Below are positions 40,775-49,062 of a stretch of 57,012 nt of DNA, piece after piece. A model generated the notes under the pieces. It ran no database searches. It worked only from the letters and a program-made list of their open reading frames with translations, and was not told where the DNA came from. How positions within the stretch are numbered: position 1 is the first letter of the stretch; each line of letters opens with the position of its first letter. Source of the stretch: Moritella sp. PE36 (lineage in GTDB: Bacteria; Pseudomonadota; Gammaproteobacteria; Enterobacterales; Moritellaceae); contig NZ_ABCQ01000026.1 of NCBI RefSeq assembly GCF_000170855.1, positions 1-57,012 of the forward strand, in the 5' to 3' direction. The position numbers and the translations under genes were made by a program.

Positions 40775-41659
40775 ATGTCTTTTTACGCGCTACTAGTTTC
40801 TCTACTCATCGCCCCATTAATCGCACTATCATTGCCAGCACAAGCACAATACCCACAGCGTATCGTATCGCTATCGCCGCATACCACAGAACTGGTTTTC
40901 GCCGCTGGCGCGGGTGATAGACTGATCGGGGTAAGTGCTTACTCTGATTACCCAGAAGAGGCCAAAGCATTACCGGTTGTCGCTAGCTCACAACAAATAA
41001 ACATCGAAACGATCCTCGCACTTGAACCCGATCTGGTCATTTACTGGCAGCAAGGTAACTCCGCGGCAGATATCAATCAACTTAAAAAATTTGGCATTCC
41101 GGTTTATGCTTCAAAGACCGGTGGATTAGATGATATTGCCACCCAAATACAGCGACTTGGAAAAATGTTAGGGACCCAATCTATTGCCGACCCGGTGAGT
41201 GACAAATACCGTCAAGCCTTAGCTGCATTGCGTGCTAAGTATGCGCACAATCCGAAGCAAGACCTCTTCTATCAAGTCTGGCCAACCCCGTTAATGACAG
41301 TGGCTAACGATCCTTGGTTACAAGAACAATTTGAGTTATGTGGCTTTAATAATGTATTTAATGACAGCCCTGTGCCCTACCCCGTTATCAATGTAGAACA
41401 AGTGCTAGTGAAGCAACCCGCAGTGATAGTGGCAGGCACAGTGAATGACGCCGAGTTAGCACAATGGCAAACCTGGCAGAGCATTCCTGCAGTGAGAAAT
41501 AGCAATATATTTAGAATTAATCCCGATGTATCACACCGTTTTTCACCTCGCGTAATACAAGGTATAACAACCCTCTGCGAGATTGCCTTACAAGCTCAAC
41601 AGAACCTAAAACCAACCAGTAAATGTTGCTCTCAGAATAATACCAATTGCATTAAATAA
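40775..41659 (+). CDS. btuF: BtuF, vitamin B12 periplasmic binding protein with repeat-derived tail
   Basis: Periplasmic cobalamin-binding component of the BtuCDF importer, class III binding-protein fold. A signal peptide (about 24 residues to AQAQ) precedes YPQRIVSLSPHTTELVFAAG, the family N-terminus, followed by VIYWQQGN and LMTVANDPWLQEQFELCGF segments. The 294 residues are slightly more than the 266 of E. coli BtuF. The last codons (NTNCIK and the TAA) are encoded by the left end of the MITE-like repeat that starts at 41640, so the insertion changed the C-terminus. The core fold appears complete before the tail KPTSKCCSQN, so function is probably kept. btuC and btuD are not in the window. 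Confidence 0.93.
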   Translation: MSFYALLVSLLIAPLIALSLPAQAQYPQRIVSLSPHTTELVFAAGAGDRLIGVSAYSDYPEEAKALPVVASSQQINIETILALEPDLVIYWQQGNSAADINQLKKFGIPVYASKTGGLDDIATQIQRLGKMLGTQSIADPVSDKYRQALAALRAKYAHNPKQDLFYQVWPTPLMTVANDPWLQEQFELCGFNNVFNDSPVPYPVINVEQVLVKQPAVIVAGTVNDAELAQWQTWQSIPAVRNSNIFRINPDVSHRFSPRVIQGITTLCEIALQAQQNLKPTSKCCSQNNTNCIK

Positions 41660-41814
41660 GTGAGCAATTATTTCGCAGGAAAAATTGACAATAACAAGGC
41701 GTTAATTGCCGTAACTAGCTATTCTAATTACAACTTTTATTAAACAACAAGTACAACGTAGTTAGTGTCAGTTTTAACCAGAAAGAATGATCATCTATTT
41801 ATTGTGATTGGTAT
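41640..41814 (+). repeat. MITE-like repeat, copy 1
   Basis: A 175-bp non-coding element with imperfect terminal inverted repeats: the left end ATACCAATTGCATTAAATAA matches the reverse complement of the right end in 22 of 27 positions when extended to TGATCA. Copy 2 at 44669 is near-identical, in the same orientation, with a 14-bp indel. The ends carry TA next to CCAAT/ATTGG, compatible with a TA-targeting Tc1/mariner or IS630-type transposase acting in trans, but the palindromic end makes this unprovable here. It starts inside the btuF reading frame. Confidence 0.85.
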
Positions 41815-41863
41815 AAATATTGCCATAGTTCAGACCGCTAGCTACCTTTAATAAAGGTTCCTT

Positions 41864-41959
41864 ATGACGAGTGACATTTATGGCAATGACTTATGGCCTT
41901 ATGGGTTAAGCTTTATCAGCTTTATGCTATTTTTTGGCGGAAACGCTTTTATTTACTGA
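41864..41959 (+). other. Short open frame with a good ribosome site overlapping the Wzz-like start
   Basis: The frame encodes 31 residues (MTSDIYGNDLWPYGLSF and on), with AAAGG 6-7 bases before the ATG. The Wzz-like gene starts inside it at 41893 in another frame, without a Shine-Dalgarno sequence of its own. The first residues MTSDIYGNDL would make a natural cytosolic N-terminus if fused to the Wzz-like protein, so a frameshift mutation or leader-peptide coupling is possible. Confidence 0.35.
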
Positions 41960-43332
41960 TCCCAATTATTACGATGCCAGTCATTGGTTATTTTGTTGGC
42001 CGCAGTATTCCTGAAAGTTACCATTCACATACCAGTATATTATTGCAAGAAAGCGCACTGTTAAATCCATTTTTGTCAGAACTATCACAGCCATTCAATA
42101 TCCAATCTCGCTTTAAAGCGATCGACATTCTTGTTAAGCGCAAACAAGTATTGCTCGAGGTGGCTCAACAAGTCGGTTTAATTATGCCCAATGATTCAGC
42201 TTGGCAACAACAACAAGTTGTTAATAAAATAAGACAATCTTTAAAGTTGTCATTAACGGGGGCTGAACTAATCAAAATTGAAATGATATGGCCAGACCCG
42301 CGACAATTAAGCGTGATCTTAGATGTGGTCAGTGAGCGATTCATTTTACGCTTAACTAAACCCAACCAAGAACAGGCATTAACTAGTCAAGCCTTTCTTG
42401 CCAAGCAGCTCAATCAACAATATAAAGTATTACGCCAAGCAGAGCAGAACCTTTTTGATTATCAACTAAAAAATGCCAGTATAATTCCTGAGTTATATGA
42501 AGCCAGGGAGTCAGCGCTTGTTGATATCAATCGCAGTCTAGAAAATAAAGCACAGGAATTAGCATTATTTCAATCTAAATTAACGCTATTAACAAAAAGA
42601 TTAATTCTAACCAATCCTGCTGCACAGTTAATTGATAACAAAATCACCCAACTCGAAACATTAAAAGTCCAGCAATTAATGCACTACACCGAACAACACT
42701 CACAAGTTAAATCAACAAATCTAAAAATAGCTCGCTTACAAGAACAAAGACAAAGACTCCAGTCCAGCATACAGAGTCAACAGGGGCTAGATTTACTGCT
42801 AAACCGTATAACACGGCTGACACAACAAGCCTTAACAACGCAGGTAACGCCATTATTACTCGCTCAGCTCGATGGTTATGAACGCTATAGAAACAGTATT
42901 AAAAAAATAACATTAGAATTAAAAACACTGGAAAAACAGCAGCAATACTTCCAACAAAACCAAGCTAAATATGTAAAAATTGAGCTAGAGTTACAACGAT
43001 TAAAGCGTGAGCACGATGCAAAAAACACCGTGTATTTAGATTTATTAACACGCCATGAAATGGTGTCAATTAGTAATGCGCTTGGCGAGTTTGAATCAGC
43101 GACTAACATTAAGATCATTACGCGACCTTTCATTCCCGAACAAACTATTAATTTACCTATTATCAGCTATATTTTACTGGGGCTGTTATTAGGCATAATC
43201 CAAGGGACAGCCATCAGTGTTGCACTGTCAAAAACACAAGATACACTATGGGATGAAAGTAAGATTGCTCACGAAATGGGTCTAAAAATCATTGCGCGCG
43301 TCCCGTTAATCTCATTAGCATCGGGGCGATAA
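41893..43332 (+). CDS. Wzz/GumC-type polysaccharide co-polymerase, orphan
   Basis: A 479-residue inner-membrane protein with the topology of polysaccharide chain-length determinants: short cytoplasmic N-terminus (LYAIFWRKRF), a first helix (about 20-38), a large periplasmic region with a very long Gln/Leu coiled coil (about 160-370), a FIPEQTINLP segment (the proline-rich turn of the family), a second helix, and a short cytoplasmic tail. There is no C-terminal tyrosine kinase domain and no glycosyltransferase, flippase or polymerase gene nearby. It may modify chain length of a polysaccharide encoded elsewhere. The frame cannot start before 41890, so the ATG at 41893 is the only good start. 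Its 3' end overlaps the convergent gene by 64 bases. It lies between two MITE copies. Confidence 0.82.
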   Translation: MALWVKLYQLYAIFWRKRFYLLIPIITMPVIGYFVGRSIPESYHSHTSILLQESALLNPFLSELSQPFNIQSRFKAIDILVKRKQVLLEVAQQVGLIMPNDSAWQQQQVVNKIRQSLKLSLTGAELIKIEMIWPDPRQLSVILDVVSERFILRLTKPNQEQALTSQAFLAKQLNQQYKVLRQAEQNLFDYQLKNASIIPELYEARESALVDINRSLENKAQELALFQSKLTLLTKRLILTNPAAQLIDNKITQLETLKVQQLMHYTEQHSQVKSTNLKIARLQEQRQRLQSSIQSQQGLDLLLNRITRLTQQALTTQVTPLLLAQLDGYERYRNSIKKITLELKTLEKQQQYFQQNQAKYVKIELELQRLKREHDAKNTVYLDLLTRHEMVSISNALGEFESATNIKIITRPFIPEQTINLPIISYILLGLLLGIIQGTAISVALSKTQDTLWDESKIAHEMGLKIIARVPLISLASGR

Positions 43333-44258
43333 ATGATCTGTAATATTGTTTTTCCTTTGCCGAGCGGATCCGCTGAAATAACCAGGTGTGGTATTGCCAT
43401 ATACTCTGGGCTATAACCGTCAAATGGCTGTTTATCTTCTACCAACACCACAAAATGACCAAACTTGATACGTTCATAATTAGGGTATAAAGATTGGTAA
43501 AAATCAAGTACCGAGGCGGCACTTGCGTCAACACTATAACTTGCTAACGGTAAACTGGCGATACGATTAAGATGTAGCCCTTCAGGGATAAAATTTTGCA
43601 ATTCTGCACCGCTATAGATAGGGAGAAAATGATGCGGTAACGGAACTTGACCACCTAATTTGTCCAGTTTACTAAGCCAATGTGGTTCATCCGCCACGAT
43701 TTTATGCGCATCACTACTGACTACAGAACCCTTATCCACATTCGGTCCAAGATCCTGCTGCTGTTCAATATCTAACTGATATAGATTTAACAATGCTGGT
43801 TGAAATTGCTGCTTAATAACATCCAGCATAATTGATTGGGGATCCTGAACGATAATTGCATCCATCTCAGTCGCAATGCGCTTCACCATCGTTGAATTCA
43901 CAAACTGGCGATAACGCCCGAGATCATTACATTGGCGACAAAAATTAGTCAATAAATCTGCCGTGGTAATTGTAATAACATCGTGCTGCATATATTCAGG
44001 AAAGATAAGTAGGGAATCAAAACTGAGGCCATTATCTGAGAATAACTCCAAATAATAGGGTTCTGTGTTATTGGTAATGTCACTGCCATTAAGGCATAAC
44101 TGATTGTTAACGACGGGCTGTGATAATATTTCATCAAGGTAAATCATTTTATTTTGCAAATAAGCTGACTCTAGTTTTACCACGCTAGTGCAATTATTGG
44201 CGTTCGCTAATGGCGGAAATAATATCGCAATCATGACGATTATTTTAACTAACTGCAT
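43269..44258 (-). CDS. Secreted protein of unknown function
   Basis: I do not recognise a family. The 329-residue protein has a signal peptide (MQLVKIIVMIAILFPPLANA), so it is exported. The mature part has a short CRQC pair mid-way and scattered Cys near the N-terminus. The C-terminal third, with PIYSGAELQNF, a SVLDFYQSLYPNYE segment and a closing KTILQIIYR, resembles the small PxYxGA-type periplasmic domain seen in several uncharacterised proteins; this is a comparison by pattern only. No membrane helix follows the signal. Its last 64 bases are antisense to the end of the Wzz-like gene, which suggests mutual control at the RNA level. It lies within the MITE-bracketed segment and may work with the Wzz-like protein. 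Confidence 0.7.
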   Translation of the reverse strand: MQLVKIIVMIAILFPPLANANNCTSVVKLESAYLQNKMIYLDEILSQPVVNNQLCLNGSDITNNTEPYYLELFSDNGLSFDSLLIFPEYMQHDVITITTADLLTNFCRQCNDLGRYRQFVNSTMVKRIATEMDAIIVQDPQSIMLDVIKQQFQPALLNLYQLDIEQQQDLGPNVDKGSVVSSDAHKIVADEPHWLSKLDKLGGQVPLPHHFLPIYSGAELQNFIPEGLHLNRIASLPLASYSVDASAASVLDFYQSLYPNYERIKFGHFVVLVEDKQPFDGYSPEYMAIPHLVISADPLGKGKTILQIIYRPDANEINGTRAMIFRPIS

Positions 44259-44601
44259 TTGATATCCTTATCTAGCAATTATTTCGATGTAATCAAATTA
44301 GTGCAAAGGCTCCGCCCGAGACTAGTGTGAGGTAAGGCTTAATTTAACAGTAATTTACATGTACCGTAACGATCAACGTCACTAAGTTAACAATCATCAA
44401 AAATAAACCAGTAAAAATACGATATCAACAGTTGCATATTAAAAGTAATGCGCTATATTTAAGTCAGAAACCGAAACAGCCGACCACTTTATTAGTCAAA
44501 CAGATGTAATGACATCGTATTTGAGTTTTTAATGCCGGCGTGCTTGGTTATCTAATCCTAACTTCGGGTTAGCGCTTTCGAACAACATTGCATTCAGAAT
44601 T
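44259..44601. other. Gap with possible RNA transcript leading into a strong terminator
   Basis: No protein gene is visible. TTGCAT (44432-44437) and TATATT (44454-44459), 16 bases apart, form a moderate promoter on the plus strand. The following about 170 bases contain a CTAAC/GTTAG hairpin with a TTCG-type loop and end at the terminator at 44602. This could be a small RNA, but the terminator also serves the chemoreceptor gene coming from the right, so it is not proof. Confidence 0.3.
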
Positions 44602-44637
44602 AAAAAAAAGCTCACTATTATTAGTGAGCTTTTTTTT
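44602..44637. terminator. Strong bidirectional terminator
   Basis: A perfect stem of at least 15 bp (AAAAAAAGCTCACTA/TAGTGAGCTTTTTTT) with a TTAT loop, with A and T runs on both sides. On the minus strand it ends transcription from the chemoreceptor gene after passing the repeat; on the plus strand it would end a small RNA. Confidence 0.9.
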
Positions 44638-44668
44638 GTCTGTAAAACAGTGCGATAACTATCGTGTT

Positions 44669-44829
44669 ATACCAATTGCATTAAATAAGTGATCAATTAT
44701 TTCGCCGGAAAAATTGACAATAACAAGACGTTAATTGCCGTAACTAGTTATTCTAATTACAAAATTAACAACGCAGTTAGTGGCAGTTTTAACCAGAAAG
44801 AGTGATCATCTATTTATTGTGATTGGTAT
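44669..44829 (+). repeat. MITE-like repeat, copy 2
   Basis: A 161-bp copy of the element at 41640, in the same orientation, with the same terminal inverted repeats (ATACCAATTG... and ...ATTGGTAT). It shares long identical stretches such as GGAAAAATTGACAATAACAA. Its right end overlaps by one base the TGA stop codon of the chemoreceptor gene, which is read from the minus strand at 44831-44829. Confidence 0.85.
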
Positions 44830-46274
44830 CAATGACGATTGACCATCGTCACCAGCCGTGTCGACATATCATTAAGTTCATCACTGACTTGTAATAGCTC
44901 ACCAATACTTTTAGTCATCGCCTGCGCATTCAATGCATTACTCTTCGTTACAGATGTCACCTGTTCACTTGCAGACAGTACACCGCTAATATTTTTATCT
45001 GTGTTAACAACATTACTGGTGACACAACTTATTTGGCTGCTCATATTGGTTACTGCATCAATAATTTCGGCAAATGTTTCGGCATTGGTCTCAACAGCGT
45101 CATAACCATTGCTCACATCTGATGAACTTTTTTCGATGAGTAACTTAATTTCATTGGCTGATTCTGAACTGCGCTTCGAAAGGTTACGCACTTCGTCTGC
45201 CACTACCGCAAAACCACGACCCAGTTCGCCAGCTCTTGCCGCTTCAATCGCCGCGTTAAGCGCCAATAGATTAGTTTGATTCGCAATATCCGTGATCACC
45301 ATAATGGCTTTTTCAATCGCATCATTACTGGCTTTAATATCCGACATTGAGGTAATAGTCGCCGTCATTGCGATAGAACTGTTATCGGCCTGCTCTTCAG
45401 CGCGTTGAGAGTCATTACTTACCGCTTGAATAATATCGCTGGATTGGCCAACTAACACAGCAGTATCTTGCAGTAATTCATTGATATGACTGGTAGCAGA
45501 AACCTGCTCTCCGACACCGTCATCGATGTCTTTAGCATATTGCGACATAACCGTTAAATGGCTAGTCAGCTCTTTGGAGGTTTGCATCAACTGCGTGACC
45601 GTAGCACCAACTTGATTAAACAGTTGTTGTAGCTCTTCACGGCTTTGTTCTGCCGCTTGTGACGAAGACTCTGCAGCTAATAGCGCCGCCTGATTACTGG
45701 CAATCGCTTTGTTACGTAAGGCGTTGTTGTAATGATTTGAGAACCAAATGGCAAGGGGTGGTAATAGCAGCGCTGAATAATGTTCAACTTGGGCATCTTT
45801 TGCCGATAATACCAATTGCGGTAATTCATAACCGCTATAGTCCATAACGATCATAGCAACATAAATCAACACCATCACCACAGACCAAAAAAATCCAGAC
45901 CGCGCATTCATTAATAAGTAAGCAAATACCGTCATCGCCGCAATCCACATAATCGAATGTGAACTCGCACCGCCAGTCTGAAACATTAAATTAGTCAGAT
46001 GTATCATGCCGCCAAGTTGCATCACATTACCGGCAATAATCGGATTAACCGCCGCTTTAATCAACCCTAAGCTACAGATAAAACCGATTAACATAACCAG
46101 TGAGCTATTCACTAATACTGGCACATCTAGATTATTCCACTTCAACGCACTATAACCACCGACAATAATACCAACGAGTGCAAAGGTAATGATGCCTCGA
46201 CCCTTAATTTTATCGTCGTCACTTTTTTGTTCGGCTAAGAGATACTGGTAAAAATGATTTCCAAATGATGACAT
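44829..46274 (-). CDS. Methyl-accepting chemotaxis protein with a multi-helix membrane sensor
   Basis: A 481-residue chemoreceptor. The N-terminal 190 residues contain about six hydrophobic helices (for example [72 protein letters not shown]) and no large periplasmic domain, so sensing is probably within the membrane. A coiled coil (about 195-230) leads to the signalling domain with [20 protein letters not shown] and [19 protein letters not shown]. No HAMP domain is clear. It ends at residue 481 in VNRH without a pentapeptide tether. The stop codon coincides with the MITE end. It lies 110 bases downstream of yejF on the same strand. Confidence 0.88.
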   Translation of the reverse strand: MSSFGNHFYQYLLAEQKSDDDKIKGRGIITFALVGIIVGGYSALKWNNLDVPVLVNSSLVMLIGFICSLGLIKAAVNPIIAGNVMQLGGMIHLTNLMFQTGGASSHSIMWIAAMTVFAYLLMNARSGFFWSVVMVLIYVAMIVMDYSGYELPQLVLSAKDAQVEHYSALLLPPLAIWFSNHYNNALRNKAIASNQAALLAAESSSQAAEQSREELQQLFNQVGATVTQLMQTSKELTSHLTVMSQYAKDIDDGVGEQVSATSHINELLQDTAVLVGQSSDIIQAVSNDSQRAEEQADNSSIAMTATITSMSDIKASNDAIEKAIMVITDIANQTNLLALNAAIEAARAGELGRGFAVVADEVRNLSKRSSESANEIKLLIEKSSSDVSNGYDAVETNAETFAEIIDAVTNMSSQISCVTSNVVNTDKNISGVLSASEQVTSVTKSNALNAQAMTKSIGELLQVSDELNDMSTRLVTMVNRH

Positions 46275-46384
46275 CCATGATCCTTTATTTGAATAAAATA
46301 GAATAAATTTTGTTATGGCAATCTAGCATGCTTAAAGTATTAACACTATACAACTATCACTAAAGTATTAACTCGAGTGGTACT

Positions 46385-48013
46385 TTAATTAAAACACATT
46401 GCGGCCGACAGTAATGCTTGGGTATAAGCTTGCTGCGGTTGGTTAAACACCGCTTCAGTTTCCCCCTCTTCAACAATTTTACCGTCTTTAAGCACTAAAA
46501 TACGGTGACTTACCGCGCGTACCACACTTAAATCATGAGTAATAAAAATATAGCTGAGTTGGTGCTGTTGCTGCAACTGACACAACAAATCTAAGATCTG
46601 TTTTTGCACTGTACGATCGAGTGCTGATGTGGGCTCATCTAAAATAAGGATCTGAGGTTTTAATACTAACGCTCGCGCGATAGCAATACGCTGACGCTGT
46701 CCACCAGAAAACTGATGTGGGTAACGCTCTAAAGACTCTGTAGGCAAAGCAACATCAATCAAGACTTGTTGGATAGCGATTTCAATTTCAGCATCACTGT
46801 GTTTACCTTGCACCTCTAAACCTTCACTGATAATTTGTCGTACCGACATGCGCGGACTGAGGCTACCAAACGGATCTTGAAACACGATTTGTATCGATTG
46901 ACGATAAGCGCGCATCGCGGTCAAATTTAGTCCTTGCAGATTAGTACCGTTAAAATAAATATCACCTTCACTTTCAATCAGTCTCAATAGGCCGCGTACC
47001 AAGGTACTTTTACCAGAGCCACTTTCCCCGACAATACCGAGGGTTTCTCCTTGATATAATTGCAGTGATACACCGTCAACGGCTTTGACGTGATCATAAG
47101 TGCGCTGCCAGAGCCCTTTCTTTAACGGAAACCATACCTTGAAATCGTTTACCTGTAATAATGGCTGTGTGCGTATCAACGTAGGTATATCGCGTTGTGG
47201 TTCCGCATCTAATAGGATTTTAGTATACGCATGCTGAGGATCTGAAAAAATCCGCTCAACAGCGCCCATTTCCACAATTTCACCCGCTTTCATCACGGCT
47301 ACATCATCGGCCAAATGTTTGACGATATTAAGATCATGAGTGATCATCAATATTGCCATTCCCAGCTTAGCCTGTAATGATTTTAACAATTCCAAAATTT
47401 GTAATTGCACGGTGACATCCAGTGCAGTGGTCGGTTCATCAGCGATCAATAAATCTGGCTCATTGGCCAACGCCATCGCGATCATCACTCGCTGGCGTTG
47501 ACCTCCCGATAATTCATGTGGATAAGAACCTAAGCGATTTTTCGGTTCCGGAATTGCGACTAACTCTAACAATTCGAGACAACGGCGCTGTGCCTCTTTT
47601 TTATTTAACCCCTGATGTAAAAACAGTATTTCAGATATCTGTTTTTCAATGGTATGTAGCGGATTCAAAGACGTCATCGGTTCTTGAAAGATCATGCTGG
47701 CACAGTTACCCCGTAACGCTTGCATCACCGCGTGGTTTTTCCCTATCACTTCTTTGCCCATTAGCTTAATACTGCCTGTCGGATAGTGTGCCGCAGGAAA
47801 AGGCAATAACTGTAAAATAGATAACGCGGTCACTGATTTACCAGAGCCACTTTCACCAACAAGCGCAAAGGTTTTACCTTTTTCAATCGTAAAAGAAACA
47901 TGCTCAACAACCCGCTGCTCACCAAAACTAACCGATAAATCGTTTACCTCCAGTACCAGTTGTTTCGGCTCAGAGGCAGATATAACTTTTAGTTTCAGTT
48001 TCGTTTTACTCAT
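46385..48013 (-). CDS. yejF: YejF, peptide ABC transporter double ATPase
   Basis: Cytoplasmic ATPase of the YejABEF oligopeptide importer, with both nucleotide-binding domains in one chain. Each half has Walker A GESGSGKS, an LSGGQRQR/FSGGQRQR signature and a Walker B segment (DLLIADEPTTALD and QILILDEPTSALD). The 542 residues are the normal size. Its start shares bases with the yejE stop (TAATG), so the genes are translationally coupled. Yej in E. coli imports antimicrobial peptides such as microcin C as well as ordinary peptides; here the substrate is inferred. The gene closes the run A, B, E, F in order. Confidence 0.95.
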   Translation of the reverse strand: MSKTKLKLKVISASEPKQLVLEVNDLSVSFGEQRVVEHVSFTIEKGKTFALVGESGSGKSVTALSILQLLPFPAAHYPTGSIKLMGKEVIGKNHAVMQALRGNCASMIFQEPMTSLNPLHTIEKQISEILFLHQGLNKKEAQRRCLELLELVAIPEPKNRLGSYPHELSGGQRQRVMIAMALANEPDLLIADEPTTALDVTVQLQILELLKSLQAKLGMAILMITHDLNIVKHLADDVAVMKAGEIVEMGAVERIFSDPQHAYTKILLDAEPQRDIPTLIRTQPLLQVNDFKVWFPLKKGLWQRTYDHVKAVDGVSLQLYQGETLGIVGESGSGKSTLVRGLLRLIESEGDIYFNGTNLQGLNLTAMRAYRQSIQIVFQDPFGSLSPRMSVRQIISEGLEVQGKHSDAEIEIAIQQVLIDVALPTESLERYPHQFSGGQRQRIAIARALVLKPQILILDEPTSALDRTVQKQILDLLCQLQQQHQLSYIFITHDLSVVRAVSHRILVLKDGKIVEEGETEAVFNQPQQAYTQALLSAAMCFN

Positions 48014-49062
48014 TACGCTCCCTTACGAGGATCAAACGCATCACGTGCCGCTTCACCAATAAAGACTAATAACACCAAGATCGTTGCCATCGACACAAAC
48101 GCGGTAATGCCTAACCAAGGTGCTTGCAGGTTATTTTTACCCTGCTTGATTAATTCACCTAACGACGGCGATCCCACTTCTAAACCAAAGCCGAGGAAAT
48201 CCAACGAGGTTAATGTGGTGAGTGCACCAGTAAAAATAAACGGCATAAACGTCATCGTCGCCACCATCGCATTAGGCAAAATATGCTTAAACATAATAGC
48301 GCGGTGAGATTGCCCCAAGGCTTTCGCGGCAATGACATACTCGAGATGACGGCCACGCAAGAACTCGGCGCGTACCACGTCTACCAGCGCCATCCAGCTA
48401 AATAGCAGCATGATGCCCAGTAACCACCAAAAATCAGGTTGGACTAAACTGGCTAAAATAATCAATAAAAACAGCATAGGTAAACCCGACCAGATCTCGA
48501 TAAAACGCTGACCATACAGATCAATACGACCGCCGAAATAACCTTGTGTTGCCCCCACAGCAACACCAATTATCGAGCTAAATATGGTCAAGGTAATTGC
48601 AAATAATACCGAGATACGAAAACCATAAATAAGCCGCGCGAGGACATCACGACTCTGATCGTCCGTGCCTAATAAATTGTTACTATCTGGCGCAGAAGGT
48701 GCAGGCACCGTTAAATCATAATTGAAGGTATCATAACTAAATGGGATCAAGGGCCACCACATATCGCCCTGTGCTAAAATCAACTCTTGAATATATTCAT
48801 CACGATAATCGGCAAGAATATCCAGCTCACCACCAAACTCCAATTCGTTATAATCATATAACACGGGTAAGTAATAACTGTCGTTGTAACGCACCACTAA
48901 CGGCTTATCATTCGCAATGAACTCTGCAAATAAACTCAATAAAAATAATCCGCTAAATAACCATAACGACCAATAACCGCGTTTATTAAGCTTAAAGGTT
49001 TGCCAGCGATTGAGGTTCATCGGATTTTGTTTGATCCGCTGCCACGTTGCGATCCAGCCCAT
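48013..49062 (-). CDS. yejE: YejE, peptide ABC transporter permease
   Basis: Inner-membrane permease of 349 residues with one helix near residues 30-48 and a group of helices between about 140 and 340, typical of the DppC/OppC type. The cytoplasmic EAA-type loop (around VIAAKALGQSHRAIMFKHILP) contacts YejF. A periplasmic insert of about 85 residues between the first and second helix (NDKPLVVRYNDSYYLPVLYD and on) is characteristic of YejE. It overlaps yejB by one base (TAATG) and is similarly overlapped by yejF. Confidence 0.95.
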   Translation of the reverse strand: MGWIATWQRIKQNPMNLNRWQTFKLNKRGYWSLWLFSGLFLLSLFAEFIANDKPLVVRYNDSYYLPVLYDYNELEFGGELDILADYRDEYIQELILAQGDMWWPLIPFSYDTFNYDLTVPAPSAPDSNNLLGTDDQSRDVLARLIYGFRISVLFAITLTIFSSIIGVAVGATQGYFGGRIDLYGQRFIEIWSGLPMLFLLIILASLVQPDFWWLLGIMLLFSWMALVDVVRAEFLRGRHLEYVIAAKALGQSHRAIMFKHILPNAMVATMTFMPFIFTGALTTLTSLDFLGFGLEVGSPSLGELIKQGKNNLQAPWLGITAFVSMATILVLLVFIGEAARDAFDPRKGA

